A DNA stretch of 23,650 nt from Limnohabitans sp. (GCA_024641725.1 JAHECM010000103.1:1-23650); one strand, 5' to 3'. Numbered from the stretch's first letter, positions 7,990-15,947 are shown. Notes: generated by a model from the letters alone, not told the origin. Numbers and translations are program-made.

Positions 7990-8409
7990 TCAGGGGGCGA
8001 GCTGCACAGACAGGCCCACACGGGCAATGCCGGCGCGCTGCAGGCTGTCCATGACCTTGACCACGGTTTCGTATTTGACGGTGCGGTCGGCGCTGATGAC
8101 CACCGCGCTGTTGTCGCTGCCCTCCACCAGGGTTTTGACGTTGTTGGCCACACTCTCCAGCGACGCGCTGAGGGTTTTGCCATCGCTGAGCAGTTCCAGC
8201 CGCTCGTCTTTTTGGATCACGACCTGCACCACTTTGTCAGGCTGTTTGGCGGCTTTGCCGACGCTGGGCAGGTCCACCATGCTGGGGGTGATCATGGGCG
8301 CTGTGACCATGAAGATGATGAGCAGCACCAGCATCACGTCGATGAAGGGCACCATGTTGATTTCGGCGATGGTGCGGCGACCACGGCCCCGGGATGAAAC
8401 GGCTGGCAT
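7990..8409 (-). CDS. tolR: TolR, proton-channel subunit of the Tol-Pal system (ExbD family)
   Basis: A 139-residue ExbD/TolR protein with a basic cytoplasmic N-terminus, one membrane helix (about residues 20-39) and a periplasmic domain. The helix carries the essential aspartate D24 in MVPFIDVMLVLLIIF, which takes part in the proton pathway with TolQ. The ATG at 8407-8409 has AAAGGG about 7 nt upstream, and the tolQ stop lies 11 bp before it. The upstream in-frame extension is tolQ shadow. With TolQ it forms the stator that energises TolA. The SD of tolA overlaps this gene's stop codon, so the two are probably translationally coupled. Confidence 0.95.
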   Translation of the reverse strand: MPAVSSRGRGRRTIAEINMVPFIDVMLVLLIIFMVTAPMITPSMVDLPSVGKAAKQPDKVVQVVIQKDERLELLSDGKTLSASLESVANNVKTLVEGSDNSAVVISADRTVKYETVVKVMDSLQRAGIARVGLSVQLAP

Positions 8410-8420
8410 GCGTCGCCCTT

Positions 8421-9122
8421 TCAGTGGCCGGAGGCCGAGCCGCTCGGGCCCGACGAGCCCAAGCTGCGTTGCAAGATGTTGGAGAACTCTTCGATGAAGG
8501 TTTCGAGTTTGATGGCGATGCGGTCCACATCGTGCGAGAAGCGGTTGTAGCCCAGCACGGCGGGAATGGCCGAGAACAAACCAATGGCGGTGGCCACCAG
8601 CGCCTCTGCAATGCCCGGGGCCACAGTCGCCAGCGTCACTTGCTGCAAGCTGGCCAAGCCGGTGAAGGCGTGCATGATGCCCCACACCGTGCCAAACAGG
8701 CCGACGTACGGCGAGATGGAGCCGACCGAGGCGAGTAAGGCGAGCTGCGATTCGGCCACGTCCATCTCACGCTGGAAACTGGCACGCATGGCACGCCGTG
8801 CGCCGTCGAGCAAGGTGCCGGGGTCGCTGATGCGGCGCTCGCGCAGCTTTTGGTATTCGCGCATGCCACTGGCAAAAATCCGCTCCATGGGGCCGCCATG
8901 TTTGGCGTTTTGGCTGGCGGCGTTGAACAGTTCATTGAGGCTGGTGCCCGACCAAAATTCGCGCTCGAACTCTTCGTTGAGGGTTTTGATGCGTTTGATC
9001 GCGCCCAGCTTGCGCACGATGGCCGCCCAACTGGCCACCGAGATGGCCAGCAATAGGGCCACCACGAGCTGGACCACAAAGCTGGCGTGCAGCAGCAGCG
9101 AGACGATGGACATGTCGTTCAT
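8421..9122 (-). CDS. tolQ: TolQ, proton-channel subunit of the Tol-Pal system (ExbB/MotA family)
   Basis: A 233-residue MotA/TolQ/ExbB protein with three membrane segments: near residues 8-32 (ASFVVQLVVALLLAISVASW), about 132-155 (GSISPYVGLFGTVWGIMHAF) and about 168-192 (GIAEALVATAIGLFSAIPAV). The GLFGTVWG and EALVATAIGLF motifs are those of the family's channel helices. It forms the inner-membrane proton channel with TolR. The ATG at 9120-9122 overlaps the ybgC stop (ATGA) and has GGAAG upstream; ATG at 9113, three codons later, is an alternative. Tight spacing to tolR indicates one mRNA. Confidence 0.96.
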   Translation of the reverse strand: MNDMSIVSLLLHASFVVQLVVALLLAISVASWAAIVRKLGAIKRIKTLNEEFEREFWSGTSLNELFNAASQNAKHGGPMERIFASGMREYQKLRERRISDPGTLLDGARRAMRASFQREMDVAESQLALLASVGSISPYVGLFGTVWGIMHAFTGLASLQQVTLATVAPGIAEALVATAIGLFSAIPAVLGYNRFSHDVDRIAIKLETFIEEFSNILQRSLGSSGPSGSASGH

Positions 9123-9553
9123 TTGAGGGCTTCCAAAATGTCTGAAGGGATGCGAGAGGGTTTGAGGCTGAGGGCGTCCACCCAGCCAATGCGGATGGTG
9201 CCTTCGGCCAGCAAGGTGTCGGCGCACGCGTCGGTCTGCAAAAAGACTTTTTGCGCGATGGTCAGGCTGACGCGGCCAGCGTCGGCCAACTCGGCCGTGG
9301 CCCACAAACGGTCGTCCAGCCGGGCGGGCTGGTGGTATTTGACAGCGGTCTCGCTGACCACGAACATGCCGCCCGCGGTGGCTTTGAGGCTGTGCTGTTG
9401 GTAGCCCAGGCTGCGCAGCCATTCGGTGCGGGCACGTTCCATGAACTTGAGGTAGTTGGCATAGAACACGATGCCGCCGGCGTCGGTGTCTTCCCAATAG
9501 ACCCGCAGGGCAAAGCCAAAGGGCTTGCAGGGGGGCGTGGTGTCGGTGCTCAT
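9119..9553 (-). CDS. ybgC: YbgC, Tol-Pal-associated acyl-CoA thioesterase
   Basis: A 144-residue hotdog-fold thioesterase. The motif RVYWEDTDAGGIVFYANYL carries the catalytic aspartate D24, followed by KFMERARTEWLRSLG, as in E. coli YbgC. The family hydrolyses short-chain or phospholipid-linked acyl thioesters and is nearly always the first gene of tol-pal operons. The ATG at 9551-9553 overlaps the preceding aminotransferase stop as ATGA; an ATG four codons earlier (9565) is possible but less typical. Its own stop overlaps the tolQ start. The second 4-bp overlap in a row implies strict co-translation with tolQ. Confidence 0.93.
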   Translation of the reverse strand: MSTDTTPPCKPFGFALRVYWEDTDAGGIVFYANYLKFMERARTEWLRSLGYQQHSLKATAGGMFVVSETAVKYHQPARLDDRLWATAELADAGRVSLTIAQKVFLQTDACADTLLAEGTIRIGWVDALSLKPSRIPSDILEALK

Positions 9554-10737
9554 GGCTTCATCCATTGGCGCAGTCGTTCGAGGGCGGTTTTCAATTCGTG
9601 CATCGAGTTGGCGGTCGAAAACCGGATGAACCGGGCCGTCTCGGCGGTGCCAAAGTCGCGCCCCGGGGTGATGGCCACATGGGCTTGGTGCAGGGCGGCG
9701 TGGGCGAAGTCCCAGCTGTCTTTGAGGCCCAGCCGGGCACAGGCCGCGCTGCAGTCCGCCCAGGCGTAAAAGGCCCCGTCGGCGGGCACCGGCACGGGCA
9801 GGCCCAGGGCGTTGAGCGCGGGGATGAAGTAGTCACGCCGCGCCTTGAACTCGGCACGGCGGGCCTCGTAGGTGGCCAAGCTGCCGGGTTCAAAGCAGGC
9901 GAGGGCGGCTTGTTGGGCGATGGTGCTGGGGCAGATGAAGAGGTTTTGCGCCAGCCGCTCGATCACGCTCACCAGCGCCTCGGGCACCACCAACCAGCCC
10001 AGTCGCCAGCCGGTCATGTTGAAGTATTTGCTGAAGCTGTTGATGCTGATGATGTCGTCGCTGATGGCCAGCGCCGTTTGGCCGAAGGCCGCGTCGTGCG
10101 ACAGACCCAGGTAGATTTCGTCGATCAGCGTCACGCCGCCCCGGGCGCTGACCACCTCGTGGATGCGGCGCAGTTCGGCCGGGTCGATGGAGGTGCCCGT
10201 GGGGTTGGACGGTGAAGCCAGCAACACACCGCGTGTGTTGGGGCCCCAGGCGGCTTGCACTTTGTCGGCGCTGAGCTGATAGCGCTCGGCCGCCGTGGTG
10301 GGCAGCAGCACGGCGGTGCCTTCGGCGGCGCTCACAAAGTGCCGGTTGCAGGGGTAGCTGGGGTCGGGCATGAGGATTTCGTCGCCTTGCTCGACCAAGG
10401 CCAGGCAGGCCAGGTGCAGCGCGGCCGATGCGCCTGCCGTGACCACGATGCGACCGGCAGGCACCTGCACCCCAAAGCGCGAGGCGTACCAGCCGCTGAT
10501 GGCTTGGCGCAGCGCGTCGGTGCCCAGTGCTTGGGTGTATTGCGTGCTGCCCTGGGCGATGGTTTGGGCCGCAGCGGCTTGCACCGCTTCGGGGGCGGTG
10601 AAGTCGGGCTCGCCGATGTTCAAAAAGATGACGGGTCGGTCGGTGTGCGCGACCTCGCGGGCCAGGGCAGAGGCTGCCTTGGCCACTTCCATGACGTAAA
10701 AAGGCTCGATCCGCTGGGCGCGTTGGGCAATCCGCAT
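9550..10737 (-). CDS. PLP-dependent aminotransferase, class I/II
   Basis: A 395-residue fold-type I aminotransferase. The N-terminal IGEPDFTAPEAVQ, the SNPTGT segment, DEIYLGL (PLP-ring aspartate region) and the lysine K237 in SFSKYFNMTGWRLGW (internal aldimine) are all present, as is the C-terminal arginine region ARFIRFS. Substrate is not assignable from sequence alone; aspartate/alanine-type aminotransferases are the nearest group. The ATG at 10735-10737 has no clear SD and is 16 bp after the nusB stop, so it may depend on coupling. It sits between nusB and ybgC in the long minus-strand run, an unexpected metabolic gene between the rib and tol blocks. Confidence 0.92.
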   Translation of the reverse strand: MRIAQRAQRIEPFYVMEVAKAASALAREVAHTDRPVIFLNIGEPDFTAPEAVQAAAAQTIAQGSTQYTQALGTDALRQAISGWYASRFGVQVPAGRIVVTAGASAALHLACLALVEQGDEILMPDPSYPCNRHFVSAAEGTAVLLPTTAAERYQLSADKVQAAWGPNTRGVLLASPSNPTGTSIDPAELRRIHEVVSARGGVTLIDEIYLGLSHDAAFGQTALAISDDIISINSFSKYFNMTGWRLGWLVVPEALVSVIERLAQNLFICPSTIAQQAALACFEPGSLATYEARRAEFKARRDYFIPALNALGLPVPVPADGAFYAWADCSAACARLGLKDSWDFAHAALHQAHVAITPGRDFGTAETARFIRFSTANSMHELKTALERLRQWMKP

Positions 10738-10753
10738 GGTGTTGGCGCAGGCG

Positions 10754-11305
10754 TCAGTCGCGGGCTTTGCCGCTGGCGCGGTCGGCCGCGACCTCGGCGG
10801 CGCGCAGCTGCGGGGCCAGGCCGCTGAGCACGGCGTTCACGTATTTGTGACCGTCGGTGCCGCCAAAGTCTTTGGCCAGCTCGATGCATTCGTTGAGCAC
10901 CACACGCCAAGGCACGTCCAAGCAGTGCTGCAGCTCGTAAGTGCCGATCCACATGACCGCGTGTTCGACAGGCGAGATTTCGGCCAGGCTGCGGTCGAGC
11001 TTGGGCAAGATCATGGCGTCCAAGCTGTCGGCTTGCTCCGCGCAGCCGTAGAGCAGGGCGTCGTAGTGGGCGATGTCGGCCTTATGAAAGCCAGACAGGT
11101 CGCGCGTGAACATGTCGATGTCAGACGCTTCGTTGCGGCCCACCAAAAATTGGTAAAGCGCTTGCAATGCGAATTCGCGCGAGCGGCTGCGGGCCGGTTT
11201 GGCCGAAGACTTGCGGGTGCCGGAGGGCGCTTTGGGGGCCGGGCTTGGCACGCTGGTGGGGGTGTTGATGTCTGCGGCGGCGACAGGGCTGTCGTTGTGG
11301 ATCAC
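10754..11305 (-). CDS. nusB: NusB transcription antitermination factor
   Basis: An all-helical NusB protein of 183 residues, longer than E. coli NusB (139) because of about 40 low-complexity Pro/Ser/Ala/Lys-rich residues before the conserved [16 protein letters not shown]. Later motifs ([34 protein letters not shown]) are the family core. NusB with S10 (NusE) binds boxA RNA and prevents premature termination in rRNA operons. The start is a GTG at 11303-11305 that overlaps the ribH stop as GTGA. The ribH-nusB order is the widespread arrangement in proteobacteria. A start at an internal codon is possible, since the N-terminal tail is not conserved. Confidence 0.94.
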   Translation of the reverse strand: MIHNDSPVAAADINTPTSVPSPAPKAPSGTRKSSAKPARSRSREFALQALYQFLVGRNEASDIDMFTRDLSGFHKADIAHYDALLYGCAEQADSLDAMILPKLDRSLAEISPVEHAVMWIGTYELQHCLDVPWRVVLNECIELAKDFGGTDGHKYVNAVLSGLAPQLRAAEVAADRASGKARD

Positions 11306-11808
11306 GTTGGCTCTCCGTCTTCCAGTTCGTCGGCCAGCTCGGCCAAGTCGGCAGACAGGTCTTCCATCACGCAGGCCATCTCGACCGCCACGCGGGCCGC
11401 GTCGCGGCCTTTCTCAGTCTGGCGAGCCTGGGCTTGTTCGAGGTTTTCGGTGGTCAAAATGGCGTTGGCGATGGGCAAGTTGTAGTCGAGTGAAACGCGG
11501 CTCACCCCTGCGCCCGACTCGTTGGCGACCAGCTCGAAGTGGTAGGTCTCACCCCGGATGATGCAACCCAGCGCGATCAGCGCGTCGTATTCGGCCCGCT
11601 CGGCCATGGCTTGCAGGGCCACCGGTACTTCGAGCGCGCCGGGGACCATGACGTGGTCAATGCTGCTGACGCCCATGGCTTCGAGCTCGGCGATGCAGGC
11701 TTGGGCCAGCGCGTTGGTGATGTCTTCGTTGAACCGGGCTTGCACAATGCCGATGTGCATGAACTCCCCGTTGAGTTCTTGGGGTTGACCTTTGTTGGCG
11801 TCGAGCAT
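11302..11808 (-). CDS. ribH: 6,7-dimethyl-8-ribityllumazine synthase
   Basis: A lumazine synthase of 168 residues. It condenses 5-amino-6-ribitylaminouracil with 3,4-dihydroxy-2-butanone 4-phosphate to give the riboflavin precursor. Visible motifs are QARFNEDI (residues 23-30), [12 protein letters not shown] (55-66) and [14 protein letters not shown] with the catalytic histidine H90. The C-terminus is extended by an acidic tail ([15 protein letters not shown]). The ATG at 11806-11808 has AAGGA about 7 nt upstream, and this SD overlaps the ribBA stop. Its substrate-producing enzyme RibB lies immediately upstream and the product-consuming RibE is two genes upstream. Confidence 0.97.
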   Translation of the reverse strand: MLDANKGQPQELNGEFMHIGIVQARFNEDITNALAQACIAELEAMGVSSIDHVMVPGALEVPVALQAMAERAEYDALIALGCIIRGETYHFELVANESGAGVSRVSLDYNLPIANAILTTENLEQAQARQTEKGRDAARVAVEMACVMEDLSADLAELADELEDGEPT

Positions 11809-11817
11809 GGGGATTCC

Positions 11818-12945
11818 TTATTGTTTGGGGATGTAGCCGGTGATTTCGAGGCCGTAGCCAGTCATGCTGGGCATGCGGCGGGGTTGGCCCATGAGTTTCA
11901 TTTTGTGCACGCCACATTCGCGCAAAATTTGTGCGCCCACACCGTAGGTGCGCAGGTCCATCTTGCCGCGTTCGGGCGCTTGGGCAGAGCGGGCGCGGCC
12001 TTCAAACTGGGCCAGCAGCTGCTCGGCCGACTCGCCGCAGTTGAGCAGCACCGCCACGCCACAGCCGTGGGCGTTGAGGTATTGCAAGCTGGTGTCCAGG
12101 TTCCACGAGTGCATGGAACGGTTGACTTCGAGCGCATCGAGCACCGAAAGCGGCTCGTGTACCCGCACGGGCACTTCGGCGTCGGCGGGCCATTGGCCTT
12201 TGACCAAGGCCAAATGCACAGTTTGGCTGGGCTGGTCGCGGAAGGCGTGGGCGGTGAATTCACCGTGGGCGGTCTGCAGTGTGCGGCTGCCGATGCGCTC
12301 GACCAGCGATTCGTTGCGGCTGCGGTACTGGATCAGGTCGGCAATGGTGCCGATTTTCAGGCCGTGTTCGGCGGCAAACAGCTGCAAGTCGGGCAGGCGG
12401 GCCATGGTGCCGTCGTCTTTCATGATCTCGCAGATCACCGACGAGGCAGAGCAGCCAGCCATGGCGGCCAGGTCGCAACCGGCTTCGGTGTGGCCAGCGC
12501 GCATGAGCACGCCGCCGTCCACCGCTTGCAGCGGGAAGATGTGGCCGGGCTGCACCAAGTCGGTGGGCTGGCTGGCCTTGGCCACAGCCACCTGCACGGT
12601 TTTGGCGCGGTCAGCGGCCGAGATGCCGGTGGTCACGCCTTCGGCCGCCTCGATGGACACGGTGAAGGCGGTGCTGTAGACGGTGCCATTGCGGGCGGCC
12701 ATGGGCGGGAGCTTGAGGAATTCGCAGCGCTCACGGGTCAGCGTCAGGCAAATCAAGCCCCGTCCAAAACGGGCCATGAAGTTGATGGCTTCGGGCGTGA
12801 CGTGGTCAGACGCCAGCACCAAGTCACCTTCGTTTTCGCGATCTTCCTCATCCACCAAGATGACGATGCGGCCAGCCTTCATGTCGGCCACGATCTCTTC
12901 GACGGGCGAGATCGCCACGGGGGTCAGTTGCGCGGGGGCGTTCAT
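11818..12945 (-). CDS. ribBA: 3,4-dihydroxy-2-butanone 4-phosphate synthase fused to a degenerate GTP cyclohydrolase II domain (RibBX type)
   Basis: A 375-residue two-domain protein. The N-terminal DHBP synthase domain is intact: [10 protein letters not shown] at residues 32-41 and [16 protein letters not shown] further on supply the acidic and histidine residues that turn ribulose 5-phosphate into the four-carbon riboflavin unit. The C-terminal half aligns with RibA from [17 protein letters not shown] onward. However, the three zinc cysteines of E. coli RibA (C54, C65, C67) are replaced by Leu, Ser and His, and the EGR motif is missing. GTP cyclohydrolase II activity is therefore not expected and another ribA should exist elsewhere. 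This matches the RibBX variant known from Proteobacteria. The start overlaps the ribE stop (ATGA). Confidence 0.93.
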   Translation of the reverse strand: MNAPAQLTPVAISPVEEIVADMKAGRIVILVDEEDRENEGDLVLASDHVTPEAINFMARFGRGLICLTLTRERCEFLKLPPMAARNGTVYSTAFTVSIEAAEGVTTGISAADRAKTVQVAVAKASQPTDLVQPGHIFPLQAVDGGVLMRAGHTEAGCDLAAMAGCSASSVICEIMKDDGTMARLPDLQLFAAEHGLKIGTIADLIQYRSRNESLVERIGSRTLQTAHGEFTAHAFRDQPSQTVHLALVKGQWPADAEVPVRVHEPLSVLDALEVNRSMHSWNLDTSLQYLNAHGCGVAVLLNCGESAEQLLAQFEGRARSAQAPERGKMDLRTYGVGAQILRECGVHKMKLMGQPRRMPSMTGYGLEITGYIPKQ

Positions 12946-13580
12946 GTTGGGTCTTTCTGCACCAGGCCTGCGCTGAGCATGCGCTCAACGTAACGGGCGA
13001 CGGTGTCGATTTCAAGGTTGACCCGGCTGCCTGAGCTCAGGCAGCCGAGGGCGGTGTTTTGGACGGTGTGCGGGATCAGGTTGATGCTGACCTCGCAGCC
13101 CTCGGCCAGATCGAGGACCTGGTTGACGGTGAGGCTGACGCCGTTGATCGTGATCGAGCCTTTGTAGGCCAGGTATTTGGCCATCGTCGGGGGGGCCAGC
13201 ACGCACAGCAGCCAGCTCTCGCCGATTTGCTCGAAGCGGCTGATGCGCCCCACGCCGTCCACATGGCCCGACACGATGTGTCCGCCCAGTCGGTCGTTGG
13301 CGCGCAGCGCTTTTTCGAGGTTGATGGGGCCTTCTTGGTCCAATCCGCTGGTTTTGTCCAGGGATTCCGCCGAGATGTCGATCGTGAACTGGCGGTTTTC
13401 AGGGGAGAAGGTGGTGACGGTCATGCAAGCACCGTTCAGGGCGATGCTGTCGCCCAAGCCCACGTCGTCAAGGTACCCGGCGGGGGCCTCGATGGTGAGG
13501 CGCTTGCCATGGTGTAAAGAGCGACCCAGGTCGTGAATGGCGACGATCCGCCCCACGCCGGTGATGATTCCGGTAAACAT
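12942..13580 (-). CDS. ribE: Riboflavin synthase, alpha chain
   Basis: A 212-residue protein made of two tandem lumazine-binding barrels. The repeat signatures are [12 protein letters not shown] with [14 protein letters not shown] in the first half, and [15 protein letters not shown] with [13 protein letters not shown] in the second. It dismutates two molecules of 6,7-dimethyl-8-ribityllumazine into riboflavin and the ribitylaminouracil recycled by RibH. It is the first gene of the nine-gene minus-strand run and overlaps ribBA by 4 bp. No SD precedes the ATG at 13578-13580, but an extended -10 (TGC-GAAAAT) ends 8 nt upstream. No FMN riboswitch is visible in the 145-bp upstream gap. Often called ribC in enteric bacteria. 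Confidence 0.97.
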   Translation of the reverse strand: MFTGIITGVGRIVAIHDLGRSLHHGKRLTIEAPAGYLDDVGLGDSIALNGACMTVTTFSPENRQFTIDISAESLDKTSGLDQEGPINLEKALRANDRLGGHIVSGHVDGVGRISRFEQIGESWLLCVLAPPTMAKYLAYKGSITINGVSLTVNQVLDLAEGCEVSINLIPHTVQNTALGCLSSGSRVNLEIDTVARYVERMLSAGLVQKDPT

Positions 13581-13588
13581 AGCTGGCT

Positions 13589-13597
13589 ATTTTCGCA
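13589..13597 (-). promoter_or_regulatory. Putative extended -10 of the ribE operon
   Basis: On the minus strand TGC-GAAAAT ends 8 nt before the ribE ATG. The TGN triplet could compensate for the lack of a recognisable -35. If used, the nine-gene transcript would begin 1-3 nt before the start codon. Confidence 0.35.
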
Positions 13598-13627
13598 GGG
13601 AATGGGCCGCCGCCGGGGTTTGCACGT

Positions 13628-13649
13628 AAAAAAACCGCAGGAACGCGGT
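13628..13649 (-). terminator. Weak hairpin with U-tract upstream of ribE (possible attenuator)
   Basis: Read on the minus strand, ACCGC-GTTCCT-GCGGT is followed immediately by seven T. This is a short intrinsic-terminator shape, 48 bp upstream of the ribE start and pointing toward it. No gene lies upstream on this strand within 3.7 kb. It would either terminate antisense or spurious transcription from the lipoprotein promoter region, or attenuate a longer rib leader. The stem is only 5 bp. Confidence 0.35.
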
Positions 13650-13689
13650 AAAGCGCTGGCAAATGACCTGCAAAGACCCGGCCTTGGCT

Positions 13690-13695
13690 GATAAT
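13690..13695 (+). promoter_or_regulatory. Putative -10 box of the lipoprotein gene
   Basis: GATAAT (five of six matches to TATAAT) lies 30 bp upstream of the lipoprotein ATG, leaving a leader of about 24 nt that holds the weak SD AGAAG. No good -35 is seen. Confidence 0.35.
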
Positions 13696-13725
13696 TCACG
13701 CTTTCGCAATCAGAAGAATGTCGCC

Positions 13726-15195
13726 ATGAATTGGATTCGCTATAGCGCTTTGTTGTTGACTGTGCTGCTTGCTGGCTGTGGCGGCAAAGGCAGTCCGGCT
13801 GAACCACCCTCTGATCTGACGGTGCAAAGCACGGGTGGAGCGCCGGGCATTGGTGACACCCAGGTCACGCTCAACTGGACGCCTCAGCCCAACGTGCAGT
13901 ATTGGGTGCTGTGCGCGCCCGGCAATGCGATCACCGCCAAAAGCTGGGAGACCACGGTGGGCGGCAACGCTTACAGCACTTCCCGTGTGGGGGCTGGGAT
14001 CTACAACGGGGACACCGCTTTGGCGGGGCAACTGGTGACGCCACCTTTCAACGTGACAGGTTTGCGCAACGATGTGACTTATTCGTTCACCGTGAATGCG
14101 CGTCTGAACGGGGGGCCCGGCGGCGCAGGCGCAACACCCGTGACCGTGACCCCACGGCTCGCAGGCCAGACTTGGTCGGCACTGGCCACTGTGCCCAATG
14201 CGACCACTGTGCGCGGCATGGCCTATGGCACCGTGGTCAGCCCCTTGAACTCCGCTTATTTGGCCTTTGCCTTCGTCGCTGTGGGCGACGGTGGGGCGAT
14301 TTACCGCAGCCCCGCCAGCGCGCCTTTGGTTTGGACCCGCCAGACCTTGCCCACGGGCCTGTCAAACCAGCAGTTCAACGATGTCACATTTGCTTTTGGC
14401 CGTTTCATCGCCATCGGCAATGGCGGGGCCATTGCTTACAGCGCCGACGGCGTGACTTGGACCGCATCCACCATCAACACGGTGATCAATGCCAATTTGA
14501 CTGGCCTGGCCTTCAGTGGCTCTGCGCTCATGGCGGTGGGCCAAGGTGGGGTGGTGCTGACTTCGGGTGATGGCATCACTTGGACGGCTCTGGCCAGCAA
14601 TATCCCAAACACGCAAAACCTCAACACGGTGGCGTATTCGCCGGGTGTAACGACCACCCTGCCTGTCGCCGCTTCCTATGCTGCATTCTGGGTGGCTGCT
14701 GGCGATGCGGGGGCGGTCTACACCAGCATGGATGGGGTCACTTGGACGGCCCTGAGCAATGGCTTGTCGTCCGCGACCAACGCTTGGCGCGGTGTGTCTG
14801 TCTTGGTTCACACCACGTCAAACCTGGATTGTGGTGTGGCCAGCCCTGCGGTGACCACACTTTCGACCAGCTATTCGATTGCGCTGGTGGGTGACAACGG
14901 CCAGGTGGCCACGGCAGGCCCTGCGCTCGCGTGGACGGCTCAAACTCTGCCGGGTTCCCCTCGGTTGAACCGCGTGATCTCTCCGTCGGGGCAGTTCATG
15001 GCGGTGGGCAATGCGGGTGCTGTGTACACAGGCACCTTGCAAAACAACGACAGCAGCATTCAATGGCTGTCGCGCAACAGTGGCACGACCAGTGACCTGT
15101 ATGGCGTGCTTCGTTACGGCAAAGATGCCGGCTTGAACTACAGCAACAGCTACCTGGCCTTTGGCCAAGGCGGCGGGGTGCTGGCCGCCCGCTGA
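13726..15195 (+). CDS. Lipoprotein with Fn3-like domain and seven-repeat beta-propeller
   Basis: A 489-residue exported protein. The signal peptide MNWIRYSALLLTVLLAGC ends in lipobox LAGC (C18), so it should be lipid-anchored; G19 and G20 after the cysteine suggest outer-membrane sorting. Residues about 28-147 look like a fibronectin type III domain (VTLNWTPQPNVQYWV to LRNDVTYSFTVNA). The rest has seven repeats of the type FxAVGxGGAIYxS, starting near residues 183, 227, 268, 321, 385, 424 and 476. Several are followed by DGVTWTA, as in BNR/Ycf48-like propellers. No catalytic motif or known family name is recognised. ATG 13726 is chosen because it yields the signal peptide. It is monocistronic, divergent from ribE and closed by a strong terminator. 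Confidence 0.82.
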   Translation: MNWIRYSALLLTVLLAGCGGKGSPAEPPSDLTVQSTGGAPGIGDTQVTLNWTPQPNVQYWVLCAPGNAITAKSWETTVGGNAYSTSRVGAGIYNGDTALAGQLVTPPFNVTGLRNDVTYSFTVNARLNGGPGGAGATPVTVTPRLAGQTWSALATVPNATTVRGMAYGTVVSPLNSAYLAFAFVAVGDGGAIYRSPASAPLVWTRQTLPTGLSNQQFNDVTFAFGRFIAIGNGGAIAYSADGVTWTASTINTVINANLTGLAFSGSALMAVGQGGVVLTSGDGITWTALASNIPNTQNLNTVAYSPGVTTTLPVAASYAAFWVAAGDAGAVYTSMDGVTWTALSNGLSSATNAWRGVSVLVHTTSNLDCGVASPAVTTLSTSYSIALVGDNGQVATAGPALAWTAQTLPGSPRLNRVISPSGQFMAVGNAGAVYTGTLQNNDSSIQWLSRNSGTTSDLYGVLRYGKDAGLNYSNSYLAFGQGGGVLAAR

Positions 15196-15215
15196 AATTT
15201 TGGAAGCTGGGTTTG

Positions 15216-15244
15216 AAAGGCAAGCCACAAGGCTTGCCTTTTTT
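15216..15244 (+). terminator. Rho-independent terminator of the lipoprotein gene
   Basis: AAAGGCAAGCC pairs perfectly with GGCTTGCCTTT (11 bp) around the tetraloop ACAA, and the right arm runs into a stretch of six T (15239-15244). It lies 20 bp after the lipoprotein stop. Confidence 0.93.
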
Positions 15245-15284
15245 CTTAGGGTATTCCTTTGGCCCCATGGGCTGTGTGGCTGCC

Positions 15285-15290
15285 TAAAAT
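15285..15290 (+). promoter_or_regulatory. Putative -10 box of phaR
   Basis: TAAAAT, five of six matches to TATAAT, lies 55 bp before the phaR start and just after the preceding terminator. A TTGGCC at 15259-15264 is a -35 candidate, but its 20-bp spacing is long. Confidence 0.35.
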
Positions 15291-15345
15291 GGATGCTGCA
15301 ACGCAGCAAGTGGGCTGTTTGCCCCATTTCAGGAGCTTTTTTCTC

Positions 15346-15918
15346 GTGGCCACTCAGAGCGATTCATCCCCCCGACGTCCCGCCAGTCCGGCTGCCGAGA
15401 AGGTGGCCCTGCGTGTCATCAAAAAATACCCCAATCGCCGCCTGTACGACACGGACACATCCACCTACATCACGCTGGCTGAAATCAAACGCTTGGTCAT
15501 GGCCTCGGAACCTGTGGTGGTGCGAGATGCCAAAACGGGTGAGGATCTGACCCGTTCCATCTTGTTGCAGATCATTTTGGACGAAGAGGCTGCGGGTGTG
15601 CCCATGTTCAGCGAAGCCGTTTTGGCGAATTTGATTCGGTTTTATGGCCATGCCATGCAGGGCTATATGGGCTCCTTTTTGGAAGGACAGCTGCAAATGT
15701 TCACCGACTGGCAGTCGCGCGTGGGCGATCAAGGGCAGGGCTTGACGCCTGAGAAATGGTCTCAGTTCATGCAGTGGCAGTCACCGATGGCGCAAAACGT
15801 GCTGACCAGCATGCTCACCCCGTCGTCGAACGTCATGGGGCAAATGCAAGAAAATATTCAAAAACAAATGCAAAAGAACACCGAGCAGATGTTGGGGGTG
15901 TTTGGCTTCAAGGCCTGA
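15346..15918 (+). CDS. phaR: Polyhydroxyalkanoate synthesis repressor PhaR
   Basis: A 190-residue PhaR regulator. The N-terminal DNA-binding/PHA accumulation regulator domain shows [20 protein letters not shown] and [14 protein letters not shown]. The C-terminus ends in a Met/Gln-rich amphipathic helix ([18 protein letters not shown]), which in the family helps bind PHB granules. PhaR represses phasin and its own gene and is titrated off DNA by nascent polymer granules. I chose the GTG at 15346 because AGGAG (15331-15335) precedes it; the longer frame from 15259 crosses the -10 candidate. The gene implies PHA storage in this organism, although phaC, phaA and phaB are not in the window. Confidence 0.93.
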   Translation: MATQSDSSPRRPASPAAEKVALRVIKKYPNRRLYDTDTSTYITLAEIKRLVMASEPVVVRDAKTGEDLTRSILLQIILDEEAAGVPMFSEAVLANLIRFYGHAMQGYMGSFLEGQLQMFTDWQSRVGDQGQGLTPEKWSQFMQWQSPMAQNVLTSMLTPSSNVMGQMQENIQKQMQKNTEQMLGVFGFKA

Positions 15919-15932
15919 GCGGGTGGTTTTGC

Positions 15933-15941
15933 TGGGACAAT
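15933..15941 (+). promoter_or_regulatory. Putative extended -10 of rimO
   Basis: TGG-GACAAT, a TGN plus a -10 hexamer, ends 6 nt before the rimO ATG and falls in the 29-bp phaR-rimO gap. It implies a start of transcription at the start codon. No separate -35 is recognised. Confidence 0.4.
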
Positions 15942-15947
15942 CGGGGC

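Noticed and set aside
11539..12993. 484-codon plus-strand open frame opposite ribH and ribBA
   Set aside because: It is antisense to two conserved riboflavin genes, rich in Gly/His/Gln, without domain or ribosome site.
13581..13725. FMN riboswitch upstream of ribE
   Set aside because: The gap is only 145 bp and lacks the conserved RFN core on the minus strand. Only a short hairpin with a T-run is present.
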